From: Phenylobacterium sp. | GTDB lineage: Bacteria > Pseudomonadota > Alphaproteobacteria > Caulobacterales > Caulobacteraceae | Assembly (NCBI RefSeq): GCF_030681155.1 | Contig: NZ_JAUXXE010000039.1 | Location: 1 to 64,000, forward strand | Reading direction: 5' to 3' | Length of the DNA stretch: 64,000 nt | In this document: one piece after another, positions 1-9,085 of the stretch | Layout of the letters: each line of letters starts with the position of its first letter | How positions within the stretch are numbered: position 1 is the stretch's first letter | Made by a program: the position numbers and the translations under genes | The notes under the pieces: model-generated | Databases searched by the model: none | Told to the model about the DNA's origin: nothing | What the model saw: only the letters and a program-made list of their open reading frames with translations

Positions 1-18
1 CTGGCGGGGCTTTTTTAT
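1..18 (+). terminator. 3' half of an intrinsic terminator (cut by window edge)
   Basis: The window opens with a GC-rich arm (GGCGGGGC) followed by six T residues. This looks like the descending arm and U-tract of a rho-independent terminator for a gene to the left. The ascending arm lies outside the window, so the hairpin cannot be confirmed. Confidence 0.4.
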
Positions 19-120
19 GTGTGATTTCAACCCCAACACACACCAATACATTGCAATGGGCCGTAGCGCTCGTAGTGTTGATTGCCCGGCGCCAACGCCG
101 GGTCGCAAGACAGGAGCACA

Positions 121-441
121 GTGATGGCGCTCATGGTCACGTATGACGAGCCCAATGTCAGCCGCGAAGACTACGACTCGGTGCGCGCGCAGGTAGGCTG
201 GGAAGCCGCCCCGCCATTGGGATGCCTGCTCCATATGTCCTACTTCGACGATGCCGGCTTCCACACCGTCGACATCTGGGACTCGCAGGCCGAGCTGGAC
301 GCCTATCTGGCCAAGCGGTTCAACCCCGCCTTGAAGGTCCTGCAGCTTCCAGACGCGGCGCCGAAGGCGATGGAGCTTCATCTTGTCGCCGCCTCCCCCG
401 CTCTGGAGAAGTACTTCCTGCCGGCCGCGACGGTCGACTAG
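121..441 (+). CDS. conserved hypothetical protein, small alpha/beta type
   Basis: Protein of about 106 residues. A CAGGAG ribosome-binding site at 111-116 points to the GTG at 121 or the ATG at 124; an in-frame ATG at 82 has no such site. The sequence (MALMVTYDEPNV..., then MSYFDDAGFHTVDIWDSQ) has the short beta-alpha-beta pattern seen in dimeric alpha/beta-barrel proteins, but I do not recognise a named family and assign no function. No signal peptide or membrane segment is visible. It converges with lpxB, and the two stop codons share the same CTAG at 438-441, leaving no room for a conventional terminator. Confidence 0.7.
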   Translation: MMALMVTYDEPNVSREDYDSVRAQVGWEAAPPLGCLLHMSYFDDAGFHTVDIWDSQAELDAYLAKRFNPALKVLQLPDAAPKAMELHLVAASPALEKYFLPAATVD

Positions 442-1595
442 GCGGGCCTGGCGAGCAGCGTGAGGACGGCGTCGGCGGCCGCCTCGGAGGGGTCTGGCCC
501 ACCGCGCCCCATCTTCAGCAATGCAGCCGCCTGCGCCTCGACCTGGCGCCGGCGCAGCTCGGGATCGTCCAGACGCTTGGCGACTTCACGCGCCAGTGCT
601 GGGCCGTTGCAATCGTCCTGGACGAGTTCTGGCGCCACGAAGTCCTTCGCGGCGATGTTGAAGAGCGTGATGTAGGGCGTGCGGATTAGGTGCTTGAGGA
701 TGGCGTGGGTGAGATTGCCCAGCCGGTAGCCCACCACCATCGGAACGCCGGCCATCGCCACTTCCGTCGTCACCGTGCCCGAGCAGGCCAGCGCGACGGT
801 CGCGGCCTTCATGGCGTCGAGCTTGCCGCGCTCGCCCTCGACGATGTGCGCCCAACCTCCGGCCTGGGCCTTCACGGCCTCGGCGACGGTAGGAGCGGCC
901 GGGATGACCACGGCCAGGTCTGGGTGGCTCGCCTTCAGGATCGCCACGGCGTCTGCGAAGGGCGGTAAAATTCGTGAGATTTCACTTGGCCGGCTACCCG
1001 GCAGCACAAGCAGCAGCGGGACGTCGAGCGCCACGCCCAGCTCTCGCCGCAACCGCTCGCCGTCTGCACCCGAAAAATCGAGCGTAAGCGCCGAGTTGCC
1101 CACAAAGGTCGTCGGTAGACCCTCGGCCTCGAAATAAGGCGCGTCGAACACGTGGATCGAAAGCAGATGGTCGACGCTGGCGGCCAGGGTCTTGGCGCGG
1201 CCCGGCCGGGTCGCCCAGACCTGAGGCGCTACGTACTTCACCAGCGGCAGTTTCGGATCGAGCTTTCGCAGGCGCTGGGCTACGCGCAGGGTGAAGCCCC
1301 AGGAGTCGATCAGCACCACCACATCGGGCTTCTCGCGGGCCGCCAGGGCCACGGTGTCCTCGACCCGCGCCATCACCCGCCGATAGGCCAGCAGGCCTTC
1401 CAGCAGGCCCAGGATCGACAGCTGGGAGATATCGAACGGGCTTTGCACGCCCTCGGCGGCCATGCGTGCGCCACCGACGCCCACAAACCGCACGCCATCT
1501 CCCAGGCGTCGCCTCAACGCCCGGGCCAGACCGGCCCCTCGATCATCGCCCGAGGCCTCCGCGGCCACCAGCATGACGCACAGCGGCTTGGTCAC
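438..1595 (-). CDS. lpxB: lipid-A-disaccharide synthase LpxB
   Basis: LpxB, a GT19 glycosyltransferase, condenses UDP-2,3-diacylglucosamine with lipid X to form the tetra-acyl disaccharide of lipid A at the inner face of the inner membrane. The 385-residue length fits the family. The N-terminal nucleotide-fold motif AAEASGDDRGAG (residues 11-22), the LLGLLEG-like segment and the LPGSRPSEI motif near residue 200 are typical. Translation starts at a GTG that overlaps the lpxI stop as GTGA, so the two are coupled. It is the last gene of the lipid A / Bam run. Confidence 0.95.
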   Translation of the reverse strand: MTKPLCVMLVAAEASGDDRGAGLARALRRRLGDGVRFVGVGGARMAAEGVQSPFDISQLSILGLLEGLLAYRRVMARVEDTVALAAREKPDVVVLIDSWGFTLRVAQRLRKLDPKLPLVKYVAPQVWATRPGRAKTLAASVDHLLSIHVFDAPYFEAEGLPTTFVGNSALTLDFSGADGERLRRELGVALDVPLLLVLPGSRPSEISRILPPFADAVAILKASHPDLAVVIPAAPTVAEAVKAQAGGWAHIVEGERGKLDAMKAATVALACSGTVTTEVAMAGVPMVVGYRLGNLTHAILKHLIRTPYITLFNIAAKDFVAPELVQDDCNGPALAREVAKRLDDPELRRRQVEAQAAALLKMGRGGPDPSEAAADAVLTLLARPA

Positions 1596-2434
1596 GGCGC
1601 GGTCGACGGCTCCACGCCCACCACAAACAGGCCCAGCTCGTCGGCCAACTCGATCACGGCGTCGCGGTCGAGCACCAGCAGCCCCCCGGCCTGCCCTGCA
1701 ACCCCTGCCAGGCCCGCCTGAGCAGCCCTGTGGATGGTGTTGAGGCCGATGGTCGGCAGATCGATGCGGGTCTCCTGGATCGGCTTGGGCGCCTTGGCCA
1801 GCACGCCGCGTGGCGCGTCCGGAGCACCGCGCAGGTTTCGGGGCAGTTCAGCCACCCGTCGCAGCATGGCGTCGGTGCCTTCCTGCGCCTCGACCGCGAG
1901 AACCAGGCCCTCGCAAACCACGGCGCCCTGCCCCACATCCAATTCGCCGACGGCGCGCGCGACCTTCAGGGCCCGCTCGACATCGGCCATTTGCTGGGCG
2001 TTGGGCGTGACACGGCCCAGCGCGCCCACCGGCAGCGTCAGGTCGCCCATCACCTCATGGGCGCCTTCGACCGAGAAGCCTTCCTTCTCGAATTCCCCGA
2101 CCAGGGCGCGCAACAAGGCGTCGTCGCCCTTGCGGGCGGCGGCGATGACGCTCGGCAGGGCCATCAGGCCCCTCAGGTCGGGGGTCAGCGACTTGAAGTC
2201 CGGACGATCGACCGTCCCGACCAGGGTCACGGCCTTGCAGCCGGCGCGCTTCAGCGCCTTGAAGCACTTGCCGAGCTCAGCCAGGCCGATGTCGGCGCCG
2301 GGATAGCGGGCGATGTCCGGACCGGAAAAACCCTTTAGCCGTACGATGAAGAATGGTCGTCCGGACTGTTCGCAATGCTGCGCGATCTCGACAGGCAGAT
2401 TCCCGCCACCTGCGATGAGCCCCAGTTTCTGCAC
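1592..2434 (-). CDS. lpxI: UDP-2,3-diacylglucosamine pyrophosphatase LpxI
   Basis: LpxI hydrolyses UDP-2,3-diacylglucosamine to lipid X, the substrate of the adjacent LpxB. It is the alphaproteobacterial replacement for LpxH, first characterised in Caulobacter. The 280-residue protein starts at a GTG 3 nt after the lpxA stop. It shows the family's N-terminal GLIAGGGNLPVEIA (about residues 5-18) and the AVVCEGLVLAVEAQEGTD segment of the C-terminal domain. The position between lpxA and lpxB is the usual one. There is no lpxH in the window. Confidence 0.95.
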   Translation of the reverse strand: MQKLGLIAGGGNLPVEIAQHCEQSGRPFFIVRLKGFSGPDIARYPGADIGLAELGKCFKALKRAGCKAVTLVGTVDRPDFKSLTPDLRGLMALPSVIAAARKGDDALLRALVGEFEKEGFSVEGAHEVMGDLTLPVGALGRVTPNAQQMADVERALKVARAVGELDVGQGAVVCEGLVLAVEAQEGTDAMLRRVAELPRNLRGAPDAPRGVLAKAPKPIQETRIDLPTIGLNTIHRAAQAGLAGVAGQAGGLLVLDRDAVIELADELGLFVVGVEPSTAP

Positions 2435-2437
2435 GTC

Positions 2438-3235
2438 CTAGATCTCCCGCACCGGCAAACACAGCGGCCGGCTGGCGTCCGCACGGATGAAGTCGATGAT
2501 TTCCATCACCTCCGGGGTTCCCGAATAGGTCTCGACCGTGTCGTCGAGCCGCTCCTGGAATGTCCCCTCGTCGGCGAACAGCATCCGATAGGCCGCCCGC
2601 ATGATGTTGATGGTCTCGCGGCTGAAGCCCCGGCGCTTGAGACCCAGCAGGTTCAAGCCCTCCAGGTGGGCGTGGTTGCCCCACACCGAGCCATAGGGGA
2701 TGACGTCCTTCACAACGGCGGCCAGGCCGCCGACCATGGCGTGGCGCCCGACGCGGGTACGCTGGTGAATCGCCGCCAATCCGCCGACGATCACATAGTC
2801 GCCGATGTCGCAGTGCCCGCCCAGGGTCGCCTGCTTGGTCAGGATCACCTGATCGCCAACCACGCAGTCATGGCCGACATGGCTCTCGATCATGAACAGG
2901 CCGTCCGACCCGACCCGTGTGACGCCGCCGCCACCGACCGTGCCGGTGTTCATCGTCGCATGTTCGCGGATCAGGTTACGATCGCCGATCACCAGCTCAG
3001 TCGGCTCACCCTTGTAGGCGGTGTGCTGCGGTGGGCCGCCCAGCATCACGAACGGATAGAGGACATTGTCCTCCCCGACCGTAGTGCGGCCATCGACGAC
3101 CACGTGGGACATCAACTTGGTGCGCGGGCCAAGCTTCACATCGGGGCCGACCGAGCAGAACGGGCCGATGACGACGCCGTCGGCGAGTTCCGCCTTCGGA
3201 TCGACGACGGAGCTGGCGTGAACCTCGACGCTCAT
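2438..3235 (-). CDS. lpxA: acyl-ACP--UDP-N-acetylglucosamine O-acyltransferase LpxA
   Basis: LpxA transfers 3-hydroxyacyl from ACP to UDP-GlcNAc, the first step of lipid A synthesis. The 265-residue product is a left-handed parallel beta-helix of hexapeptide repeats. The catalytic histidine is H122 in [11 protein letters not shown], equivalent to E. coli H125. The open frame runs upstream into fabZ, but the ATG at 3235 gives the normal N-terminus ([11 protein letters not shown]) and overlaps the fabZ stop as ATGA. The C-terminal helical domain (about residue 195 on) is intact. Confidence 0.96.
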   Translation of the reverse strand: MSVEVHASSVVDPKAELADGVVIGPFCSVGPDVKLGPRTKLMSHVVVDGRTTVGEDNVLYPFVMLGGPPQHTAYKGEPTELVIGDRNLIREHATMNTGTVGGGGVTRVGSDGLFMIESHVGHDCVVGDQVILTKQATLGGHCDIGDYVIVGGLAAIHQRTRVGRHAMVGGLAAVVKDVIPYGSVWGNHAHLEGLNLLGLKRRGFSRETINIMRAAYRMLFADEGTFQERLDDTVETYSGTPEVMEIIDFIRADASRPLCLPVREI

Positions 3236-3699
3236 GGCGTTTCCACCAGCATGGCCGCGAACTCGGCCTCGGCGGCGGTCTTGTCGCCAACCATCGCCTT
3301 GCCCTGGAACTTGAAGAGGCCGCCCCGCACCCGCAGGACCTTGACGTGCATGTTCAGCACGTCCCCCGGGCGAACGGGTTGGCGAAATTTGCAGTTGTCG
3401 ACCGAGGTGAAAAGGATGGTCTTGCCCGCCCGGTCGACGTTCAGCGACTTGGACATCAGGAGGGCGCCCGTCTGGGCCATCGCCTCGACGATCAAGACCC
3501 CTGGCATCACCGCATAGTCCGGGAAGTGCCCCTGGAAGAACGGCTCGTTGATGGTCACGCACTTGATGCCGACAATCGATTCATTCTGGCGATACGCCTC
3601 GGCGCGATCGACCAGCAAAAAGGGGTAGCGGTGCGGGATCCGCTCCATGATCTCGCCGATATCGATCGAAATCTCGGCCTCAGCCACATCAGTGCTCAT
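3232..3699 (-). CDS. fabZ: 3-hydroxyacyl-[ACP] dehydratase FabZ
   Basis: FabZ is the hotdog-fold dehydratase of fatty-acid elongation; it competes with LpxA for hydroxyacyl-ACP, which explains its place in the lipid A operon. The 155 residues include [11 protein letters not shown] (21-31) and the catalytic pair H58 (in QGHFP) and E72 (in [12 protein letters not shown]). It is coupled to lpxD upstream and lpxA downstream by ATGA overlaps. It has an N-terminal extension of about ten residues before the core. Confidence 0.96.
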   Translation of the reverse strand: MSTDVAEAEISIDIGEIMERIPHRYPFLLVDRAEAYRQNESIVGIKCVTINEPFFQGHFPDYAVMPGVLIVEAMAQTGALLMSKSLNVDRAGKTILFTSVDNCKFRQPVRPGDVLNMHVKVLRVRGGLFKFQGKAMVGDKTAAEAEFAAMLVETP

Positions 3700-4712
3700 T
3701 TGTCCGCTCCCTTGCGGTTGGCCGATCTAGAGAGCCACGCGACTTCACGCATCCAGCGGCGAATAGGTTGGCCCGGGAATCCGCCCCAGGTTTCTCCGGC
3801 GGGAATATCACGGAACACGCCCGCGGCGGCCGCAACCTGTGCGCCATCCCCGATGCTGACGTGATCGGCGACCCCGGCGCGACCGCCAAAGGCTGCGCCG
3901 TCCCCGATGGTGACACTGCCAGATATCCCCGTGTGGGCGGCCATGACGCAGTTGCGACCCACCCGGACGTTGTGGGCGATCTGCACTAGGTTATCGATCT
4001 TGGTGTTCTCACCGATCGACGTGTCGTCGAAAGCGCCCCGGTCGATGCAGCTATTGGCGCCGACCGTGACCCCGTCCTGCAGGATCACCCGGCCGAGTTG
4101 GGGGATATCCACCACGCCCTTGGTCCCGCCGGCCGCCCCGAAGCCTGGCTCGCCGATGACCGCGCCGGCAAGGATCCGAACCCGGTCCCCGAGCAGCGCA
4201 AAGCCGAGGGTGACATTGGCGCCGATGACGCAATCTCGGCCGATGGTGACGCCCGGACCGATGACGGTATTGGCGCCAACCAGCGTACGCGCGCCAATCC
4301 GCGCGCCAGGGCCGACCACCACGCCGGGGGCGAGGACGACATCCTCCTCAAAAACCGCGTCGGCCGAGACGGCCTGATCGCCCAGATGGCGTCTGGGCCG
4401 ATGCAGGCGATTGGCCGCGCCGGCATAGGCCGCCTGGGGAACGGGCGTAATCAGCGCCGCGCAGCCCTCAGGCGCCAGATCGGCGTCCCGCTGGGTTAGG
4501 AAAACCGCGCCGGCCTTTGAGCTGGCGAGCTCGGCGGCGTGCTTTCGGTCTGAAAGGAAGCTGATCGTGTCGGGCTGGGCGCTGGCGAGGACAGCGACGG
4601 CGCGCACCTGGCGGGCGCCATCGTCAGGCGCCAGGAGTTCGGCGCCTGTCAGGCTCGCGAGCTCGGCGAGCGTGACAGGGCCAAGGTCTTCAAAGAAACG
4701 GGGGTCGGGCAT
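3696..4712 (-). CDS. lpxD: UDP-3-O-(3-hydroxyacyl)glucosamine N-acyltransferase LpxD
   Basis: LpxD adds the second hydroxyacyl chain, on the nitrogen, in lipid A synthesis. The 338-residue protein has the N-terminal uridine-binding domain (to about residue 100) followed by hexapeptide beta-helix repeats. The catalytic-histidine region IAHNVRVGRNCVMAAHTGISG lies near residues 235-255. It follows skp by 42 nt, and its stop overlaps the fabZ start. Confidence 0.95.
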   Translation of the reverse strand: MPDPRFFEDLGPVTLAELASLTGAELLAPDDGARQVRAVAVLASAQPDTISFLSDRKHAAELASSKAGAVFLTQRDADLAPEGCAALITPVPQAAYAGAANRLHRPRRHLGDQAVSADAVFEEDVVLAPGVVVGPGARIGARTLVGANTVIGPGVTIGRDCVIGANVTLGFALLGDRVRILAGAVIGEPGFGAAGGTKGVVDIPQLGRVILQDGVTVGANSCIDRGAFDDTSIGENTKIDNLVQIAHNVRVGRNCVMAAHTGISGSVTIGDGAAFGGRAGVADHVSIGDGAQVAAAAGVFRDIPAGETWGGFPGQPIRRWMREVAWLSRSANRKGADK

Positions 4713-4754
4713 CGAAATCCTTCGGCTCGACCCGCCTTTATCGCGAGTCGCGCC

Positions 4755-5396
4755 CTACTTGCGGGTCGCGGGCGCCGGAGTTTGCGCGGGCGCCGCCGCC
4801 TGGTCCAGACGTTCCCGGTCGAAGTTGAACTGGGTGATCTTGGCGTTCAGGGCGGTGACGACCGGCTGGCTGATATCCATCGCCGGATTGGCGATGACGA
4901 CCGAGTCGCGGTTGAGCAGCAGGCTGCACTGACGCTGTTGATAAACCTGACGGATGATCGGGTCGAGTTCCTGACCGACGCGGCCAAGAGCCTTTTGCTG
5001 GGTGGCTCCGAGTTCGCGCTCACGCTGCTGGGCCTTGCGCTGGAAAGCATTGGCCTTGGTTTGCAGGGCGTTGGCGCGCGTCTCAAAGGTGGCTTGATCG
5101 AGCGAGGCGCGTTGACCTTCGAGGGTCTTGGCTTCGTTCTGAAGGGCGGCTTCTTCGGCCTTCAGTTCGGCCTGAACCTGGGTCGCGATCTGCTGCAGGC
5201 GCGTTTGCACGTACTTGCCGACCGTCGAACCGGTGATCGCGCCTTCCAGCGAGATCACGCAAACGCCGGGAAGCGCCGGGCCATGACTGACCGCCGGGGC
5301 GGCGGCTGGAGCCGCGGCCTGGGCGAAGGCCGCCGTCGACACGGACGCGGTGATGGCGGCGACGCAGGTCGCCGCAACTAGGGCTTTGATCGTCAT
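4755..5396 (-). CDS. skp: OmpH/Skp-family periplasmic chaperone
   Basis: Skp-type chaperone that holds unfolded outer-membrane proteins in the periplasm for the Bam complex. The 213-residue protein starts with a signal peptide (MTIKALVAATCVAAITASVS..., probable cleavage after AFA near residue 25). A long, charged, coiled-coil region (about 75-150, rich in Q, E, A and K) corresponds to the tentacles. The last 15 residues are Ala/Pro-rich. It lies 9 nt after bamA, as in most proteobacteria. Confidence 0.9.
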   Translation of the reverse strand: MTIKALVAATCVAAITASVSTAAFAQAAAPAAAPAVSHGPALPGVCVISLEGAITGSTVGKYVQTRLQQIATQVQAELKAEEAALQNEAKTLEGQRASLDQATFETRANALQTKANAFQRKAQQRERELGATQQKALGRVGQELDPIIRQVYQQRQCSLLLNRDSVVIANPAMDISQPVVTALNAKITQFNFDRERLDQAAAPAQTPAPATRK

Positions 5397-5405
5397 GAGG
5401 AGATA

Positions 5406-7817
5406 TTAGAACCTGGTTGAGGTTGAGAACCGGAAGGTTTCGGTCTTGTCGTAGTCTTCTTTGGCCAAAACTTGGCTGAAGTCGAATCGGATGGGGCCCA
5501 TCGGCGACCGCCAGAAGATCGACAGGCCGGCGGTGGCGCGCAGAGACAGGTCGTCCTTGATGGCCGGGTCGACAGTGCCGTCGGCCTTCAGCTTGTACTC
5601 GTCATCCAACAGGCCGAGCGTACCGACATCGCTGAACAGCGCGGCCTTGATGCCGTACTGCTCGGGCAGGAACGTCGGAATGGTCAGCTCGGCGGTGCCG
5701 ATCGCATAGGCACGGCCCCCCAAGGAGTCGGAGCGGCCGAAGTTGGTGTCACGCGGGCCGATACCAGCGGTTTCGAAGCCGCGGAAGGTGTTGCCGCCCT
5801 TGTAGAAGTGGCTGTTGACCCGAATGGTGTCCCCGTTCCAGCCGGCGATGTAACCGCCCTGGCCGGTCAGGCTGAAGATGAAGTCCTTGTTGAACCCGTG
5901 CCACCAGCCGCCAGTCACTTCGGTGCTGATATAGTTCACGTCGCCGCCCAGACCCGCCAGATCCTGGCTGATGTCGAAGCGGAAGCCACGGGTCGGATTG
6001 ATCGGGTCGTTCCGGCGATCGTACAGATAGGTGTAGCCGATCAGCGACGTCAGGTACTCGCCGCGCTGGTCGCAGATCGAGCGCGACACCAACGGCGCGG
6101 CCGGATCGCAGTAGGAATCGTCGATCTGGACGTCTTCCTGCCGGAGCGTATAGCGCGTCGACATCCGCGAGTTCAGCGTCAGCGGGAAGGCCAAACGCAG
6201 GTTCCCGCCGACTGTGACGGTCTTGTAGGACGTGTATTCGGTCAGGTCGTAGCGGTACGAGTAAAGGTCGATGCCGGCGCCCAGGTCGCGGCCCAGGAAC
6301 CGCGGCTCGGTGAAGCCGAAGTCGATCTGCTGACGCAGCGAACCGACCGACACCCGAGCTCGAACGCTCTGGCCGCGACCACGGAAGTTTCGCTCGGTCA
6401 CGCCCAGGTCGAGCACCAATTGGTCGACGGACGAATAGCCGGCGCTGAAGGAGAGTTCGCCCGTGGGCTGCTCTTCAACCTGCACTCGCAGGCCGGTCCG
6501 GTCAGGCGCCGAGCCTGGCATTTCCTCGATGTTTACGTCCTTGAAGAAGCCAAGGGCGCGGACATTGTTGCGCGAACGATCGACCAGAGCGCGGTTGTAG
6601 GCGTCGCCCTCCACGATGTTCAGTTCACGGCGAATGACGGAGTCCAGCGTGCGCGTGTTGCCGGTGATGTCGATGCGCTCGACATAGACCCGCGGTCCTT
6701 CGCGAACCTGGAACACCACATCGACGAGGCCCGTCTCGCGGTTGGCGACATAGCGCGGACGCACGTCCACGGCGGCGAAGCCGGCGGCGCCGGCGGCGAA
6801 GGTCAGCGAGTCGGTCGCCGCCTCGATCTTTTCGTCCTGGTAGATTTCGCCCGAGCGGATCGGGACCAGCTGCAACAGGACATCCTTGTCCAGCTTCTGG
6901 AGTTCGGTTTCGACCGAGATCTTCCCGAACTTGTACTCCTGCCCCTCGTCGAGGGTGTAGCTGATCACGAAGCCGTTCTTGTCCGGGGCCAGCTCGGCGA
7001 TCGCCGAGACCACGCGGAAGTCATAGAAGCCGCGGTTGCGGTAGTGCTTACGCAGCTGTTCCTTGTCGTACTCGAGCCGGTCCGGGTCGTAGTTCGCGTT
7101 GGTCGAGAAGAACTTGTACCAGCTCGACTGCTCGGTCACGACGACGTCGCGCAGGTCGTTGTCCGAAAATTCCTTGTTGCCCAGGAAGTTGACGCGCAGC
7201 ACGCCGCTCTTGGGGCCTTCATTGATCTCGAAGATCAGGTCGACGCGCTTTTGGGGCAGTTCGACGATCTTCGGCGTGACGGTGGCCGAGATCCGGCCCG
7301 ACCGGCGATAGAGTTCGACGATGCGCTGAACGTCAGACTGCACCTTGGCGCGGGTGAAGATGCCCCGCGGGCGAACGCTGACCTCGTCGCGAAGCTTTTC
7401 TTCCTTGAGGCCGGAGTTCCCCTCGAAGACCACCTTGTTGATGATCGGGTTCTCGACGACCGTCACGATCATGTCCGAACCCTGAAGATCGATCTTCACG
7501 TCGGCGAACAGGTCGGTGCGGAACAGGGTCTTCAGCGCCAAGTCAGCCTTGGCCGGGTCCAGGACCTCGCCCGGCTGGATAGGCAGGTAGGACAGCACGG
7601 TCGATTGCTCGATCCGTTCGTTTCCGCGCACGATGATCCGCTGGACCACGCCCGACTGCTGGCCCTGCACCTGCGGCGCGGCCTGAGCGGCCGGTGCAGC
7701 CGGCGTTGGAGCAGCCTCCTGCGCCAGCGCGGCGCCAGGCAAGGTGAGCGCCGTCGATCCCATCAACAGGGCGAGGCCGGAGGCGAGCGCGGCGCCATTG
7801 GCGCGGGTTCTTTGCAT
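5406..7817 (-). CDS. bamA: outer-membrane protein assembly factor BamA
   Basis: BamA is the essential Omp85 protein that folds and inserts outer-membrane beta-barrels. From the ATG at 7817 it is about 803 residues; an in-frame TTG 15 nt upstream is less likely. It has a signal peptide ending near ALAQ, an Ala/Pro/Gln linker, five POTRA repeats (roughly residues 50-430), and a C-terminal 16-strand barrel ending in the expected phenylalanine (FSTSTRF). The barrel carries the VRGF/Y-type loop (TFRGFETAGIGPRD). It sits between rseP and skp. Confidence 0.96.
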   Translation of the reverse strand: MQRTRANGAALASGLALLMGSTALTLPGAALAQEAAPTPAAPAAQAAPQVQGQQSGVVQRIIVRGNERIEQSTVLSYLPIQPGEVLDPAKADLALKTLFRTDLFADVKIDLQGSDMIVTVVENPIINKVVFEGNSGLKEEKLRDEVSVRPRGIFTRAKVQSDVQRIVELYRRSGRISATVTPKIVELPQKRVDLIFEINEGPKSGVLRVNFLGNKEFSDNDLRDVVVTEQSSWYKFFSTNANYDPDRLEYDKEQLRKHYRNRGFYDFRVVSAIAELAPDKNGFVISYTLDEGQEYKFGKISVETELQKLDKDVLLQLVPIRSGEIYQDEKIEAATDSLTFAAGAAGFAAVDVRPRYVANRETGLVDVVFQVREGPRVYVERIDITGNTRTLDSVIRRELNIVEGDAYNRALVDRSRNNVRALGFFKDVNIEEMPGSAPDRTGLRVQVEEQPTGELSFSAGYSSVDQLVLDLGVTERNFRGRGQSVRARVSVGSLRQQIDFGFTEPRFLGRDLGAGIDLYSYRYDLTEYTSYKTVTVGGNLRLAFPLTLNSRMSTRYTLRQEDVQIDDSYCDPAAPLVSRSICDQRGEYLTSLIGYTYLYDRRNDPINPTRGFRFDISQDLAGLGGDVNYISTEVTGGWWHGFNKDFIFSLTGQGGYIAGWNGDTIRVNSHFYKGGNTFRGFETAGIGPRDTNFGRSDSLGGRAYAIGTAELTIPTFLPEQYGIKAALFSDVGTLGLLDDEYKLKADGTVDPAIKDDLSLRATAGLSIFWRSPMGPIRFDFSQVLAKEDYDKTETFRFSTSTRF

Positions 7818-7846
7818 CGTATCAGCCGTCAACGGAAATGGGCGGG

Positions 7847-9064
7847 TCAGGAGAACACGCCGCCAAGGATTTTGAACACACGCATCTGCTGCAGATCGTT
7901 CCAGGTGGCGAACAACATCAATCCCAGCAGCAGCGCAAGCCCCACACGGTAACCGGCGGCCTGCACCTTGGCCGCCACCGGCCGGCGGGCCACCGCCTCA
8001 TAGGCGTAGAACAGCAGGTGCCCCCCATCCAGGACAGGGACTGGCAGCAGATTCATGAAGCCGATACTCACCGAAATGAACGCAGCGAGTTGGAGCAGAT
8101 TAACGCCGCCGCCGAGGATCATACTCCCGACGTCGGGCGCACCCTCCGCGCCAGCCTGGGCCACCTTGCCTGAGATTCGCGCGATTCCCAGCGGTCCGCT
8201 GAGCTGGTCGGCGGCCACCTGGCCGGTCACCATGCGGCCGAGATAGTAGACCGTTGTCTCAAGCGTCCGCCAAGTACGCTCTACCCCGCCGGCCACCGCC
8301 TGGATCGGGTTGTAGCGAACGTGAATGTAGTCGTTCTTGGATTGCGCCGGCGACAGGCCGAGCATGCCCTGACGGCGCTCGCCCGCGACCTGGTCGGTGC
8401 GCATAGCCCACTCAGGCGTGGCGACAATCTCGATCTCTCGCCCTGCCCGCTCGACGACGAAGTCGGTCGGGACATTGGCGCGCACCTGGACCAGCTGCGC
8501 GAGTTCATCGAAACCCTTGATAGGGCGGCCCTCGGCCTTGAGGACCAAGTCCCCAGGCAGGAATCCGGCCCGCTCGGCCGGGCTGCCCGGCTGCACGGCG
8601 GCGATCTTGGGCGGCAGGACGTACTGGCCGAACGCCAGCAACAGCGCGGCAAAGAGTGCGATGGCCAGGGCGAAGTTGGCGAATGGTCCGGCGGCCACCA
8701 CGATGGCCCGCTGCCAGAGCGGCTTGAAATGGAAGTAGCGAAGGACCGCCTCACGTCCCTCCTCGGCCTCGATATCCCGGCGCAGATTCGCCAGGTTTTC
8801 GCTGTCGGGGACGCTGGCGGCGTTGTCGTCGCCTGAGAACTTGACGTAGCCGCCCAGCGGGATCCAGCCGACCCGCCATTCGACGCCCGACTTGTCAGTC
8901 CATGAGGCGATCGCCTTGCCAAAGCCGATGGAGAACCGGTCGATCGCCACGCCAAAGCTCTTGGCGGCCAGGAAGTGGCCCAGCTCGTGGATGGTCACCA
9001 CCAGTCCCAACACCAGGACGAAGGGAACCACGAACGTTAGAGCGGTGAGGATGAAGTCGATCAC
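7847..9064 (-). CDS. rseP: site-2 protease RseP (regulator of sigma-E protease)
   Basis: Intramembrane zinc metalloprotease that cleaves anti-sigma factors or signal-peptide remnants within the inner membrane. The 405-residue protein has the HELGH zinc motif at residues 26-30 in the first membrane helix, one periplasmic PDZ domain (about 145-215, containing GSPAERAGFLPGDLV), and the second metal-ligand motif LPVPVLDGGH near residue 350. It starts at a GTG preceded by GGAGGA. The neighbours (dxr upstream, bamA downstream) are standard for alphaproteobacteria. Confidence 0.94.
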   Translation of the reverse strand: MIDFILTALTFVVPFVLVLGLVVTIHELGHFLAAKSFGVAIDRFSIGFGKAIASWTDKSGVEWRVGWIPLGGYVKFSGDDNAASVPDSENLANLRRDIEAEEGREAVLRYFHFKPLWQRAIVVAAGPFANFALAIALFAALLLAFGQYVLPPKIAAVQPGSPAERAGFLPGDLVLKAEGRPIKGFDELAQLVQVRANVPTDFVVERAGREIEIVATPEWAMRTDQVAGERRQGMLGLSPAQSKNDYIHVRYNPIQAVAGGVERTWRTLETTVYYLGRMVTGQVAADQLSGPLGIARISGKVAQAGAEGAPDVGSMILGGGVNLLQLAAFISVSIGFMNLLPVPVLDGGHLLFYAYEAVARRPVAAKVQAAGYRVGLALLLGLMLFATWNDLQQMRVFKILGGVFS

Positions 9065-9085
9065 AGGCGGTAGTCCTCCAGGACC

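Noticed and set aside
5472-7952. 826-codon plus-strand open frame opposite bamA
   Set aside because: It is the antisense shadow of a GC-rich gene; the translation is Arg/Asp/Val/Gln-rich without any domain, and BamA on the other strand is unmistakable.
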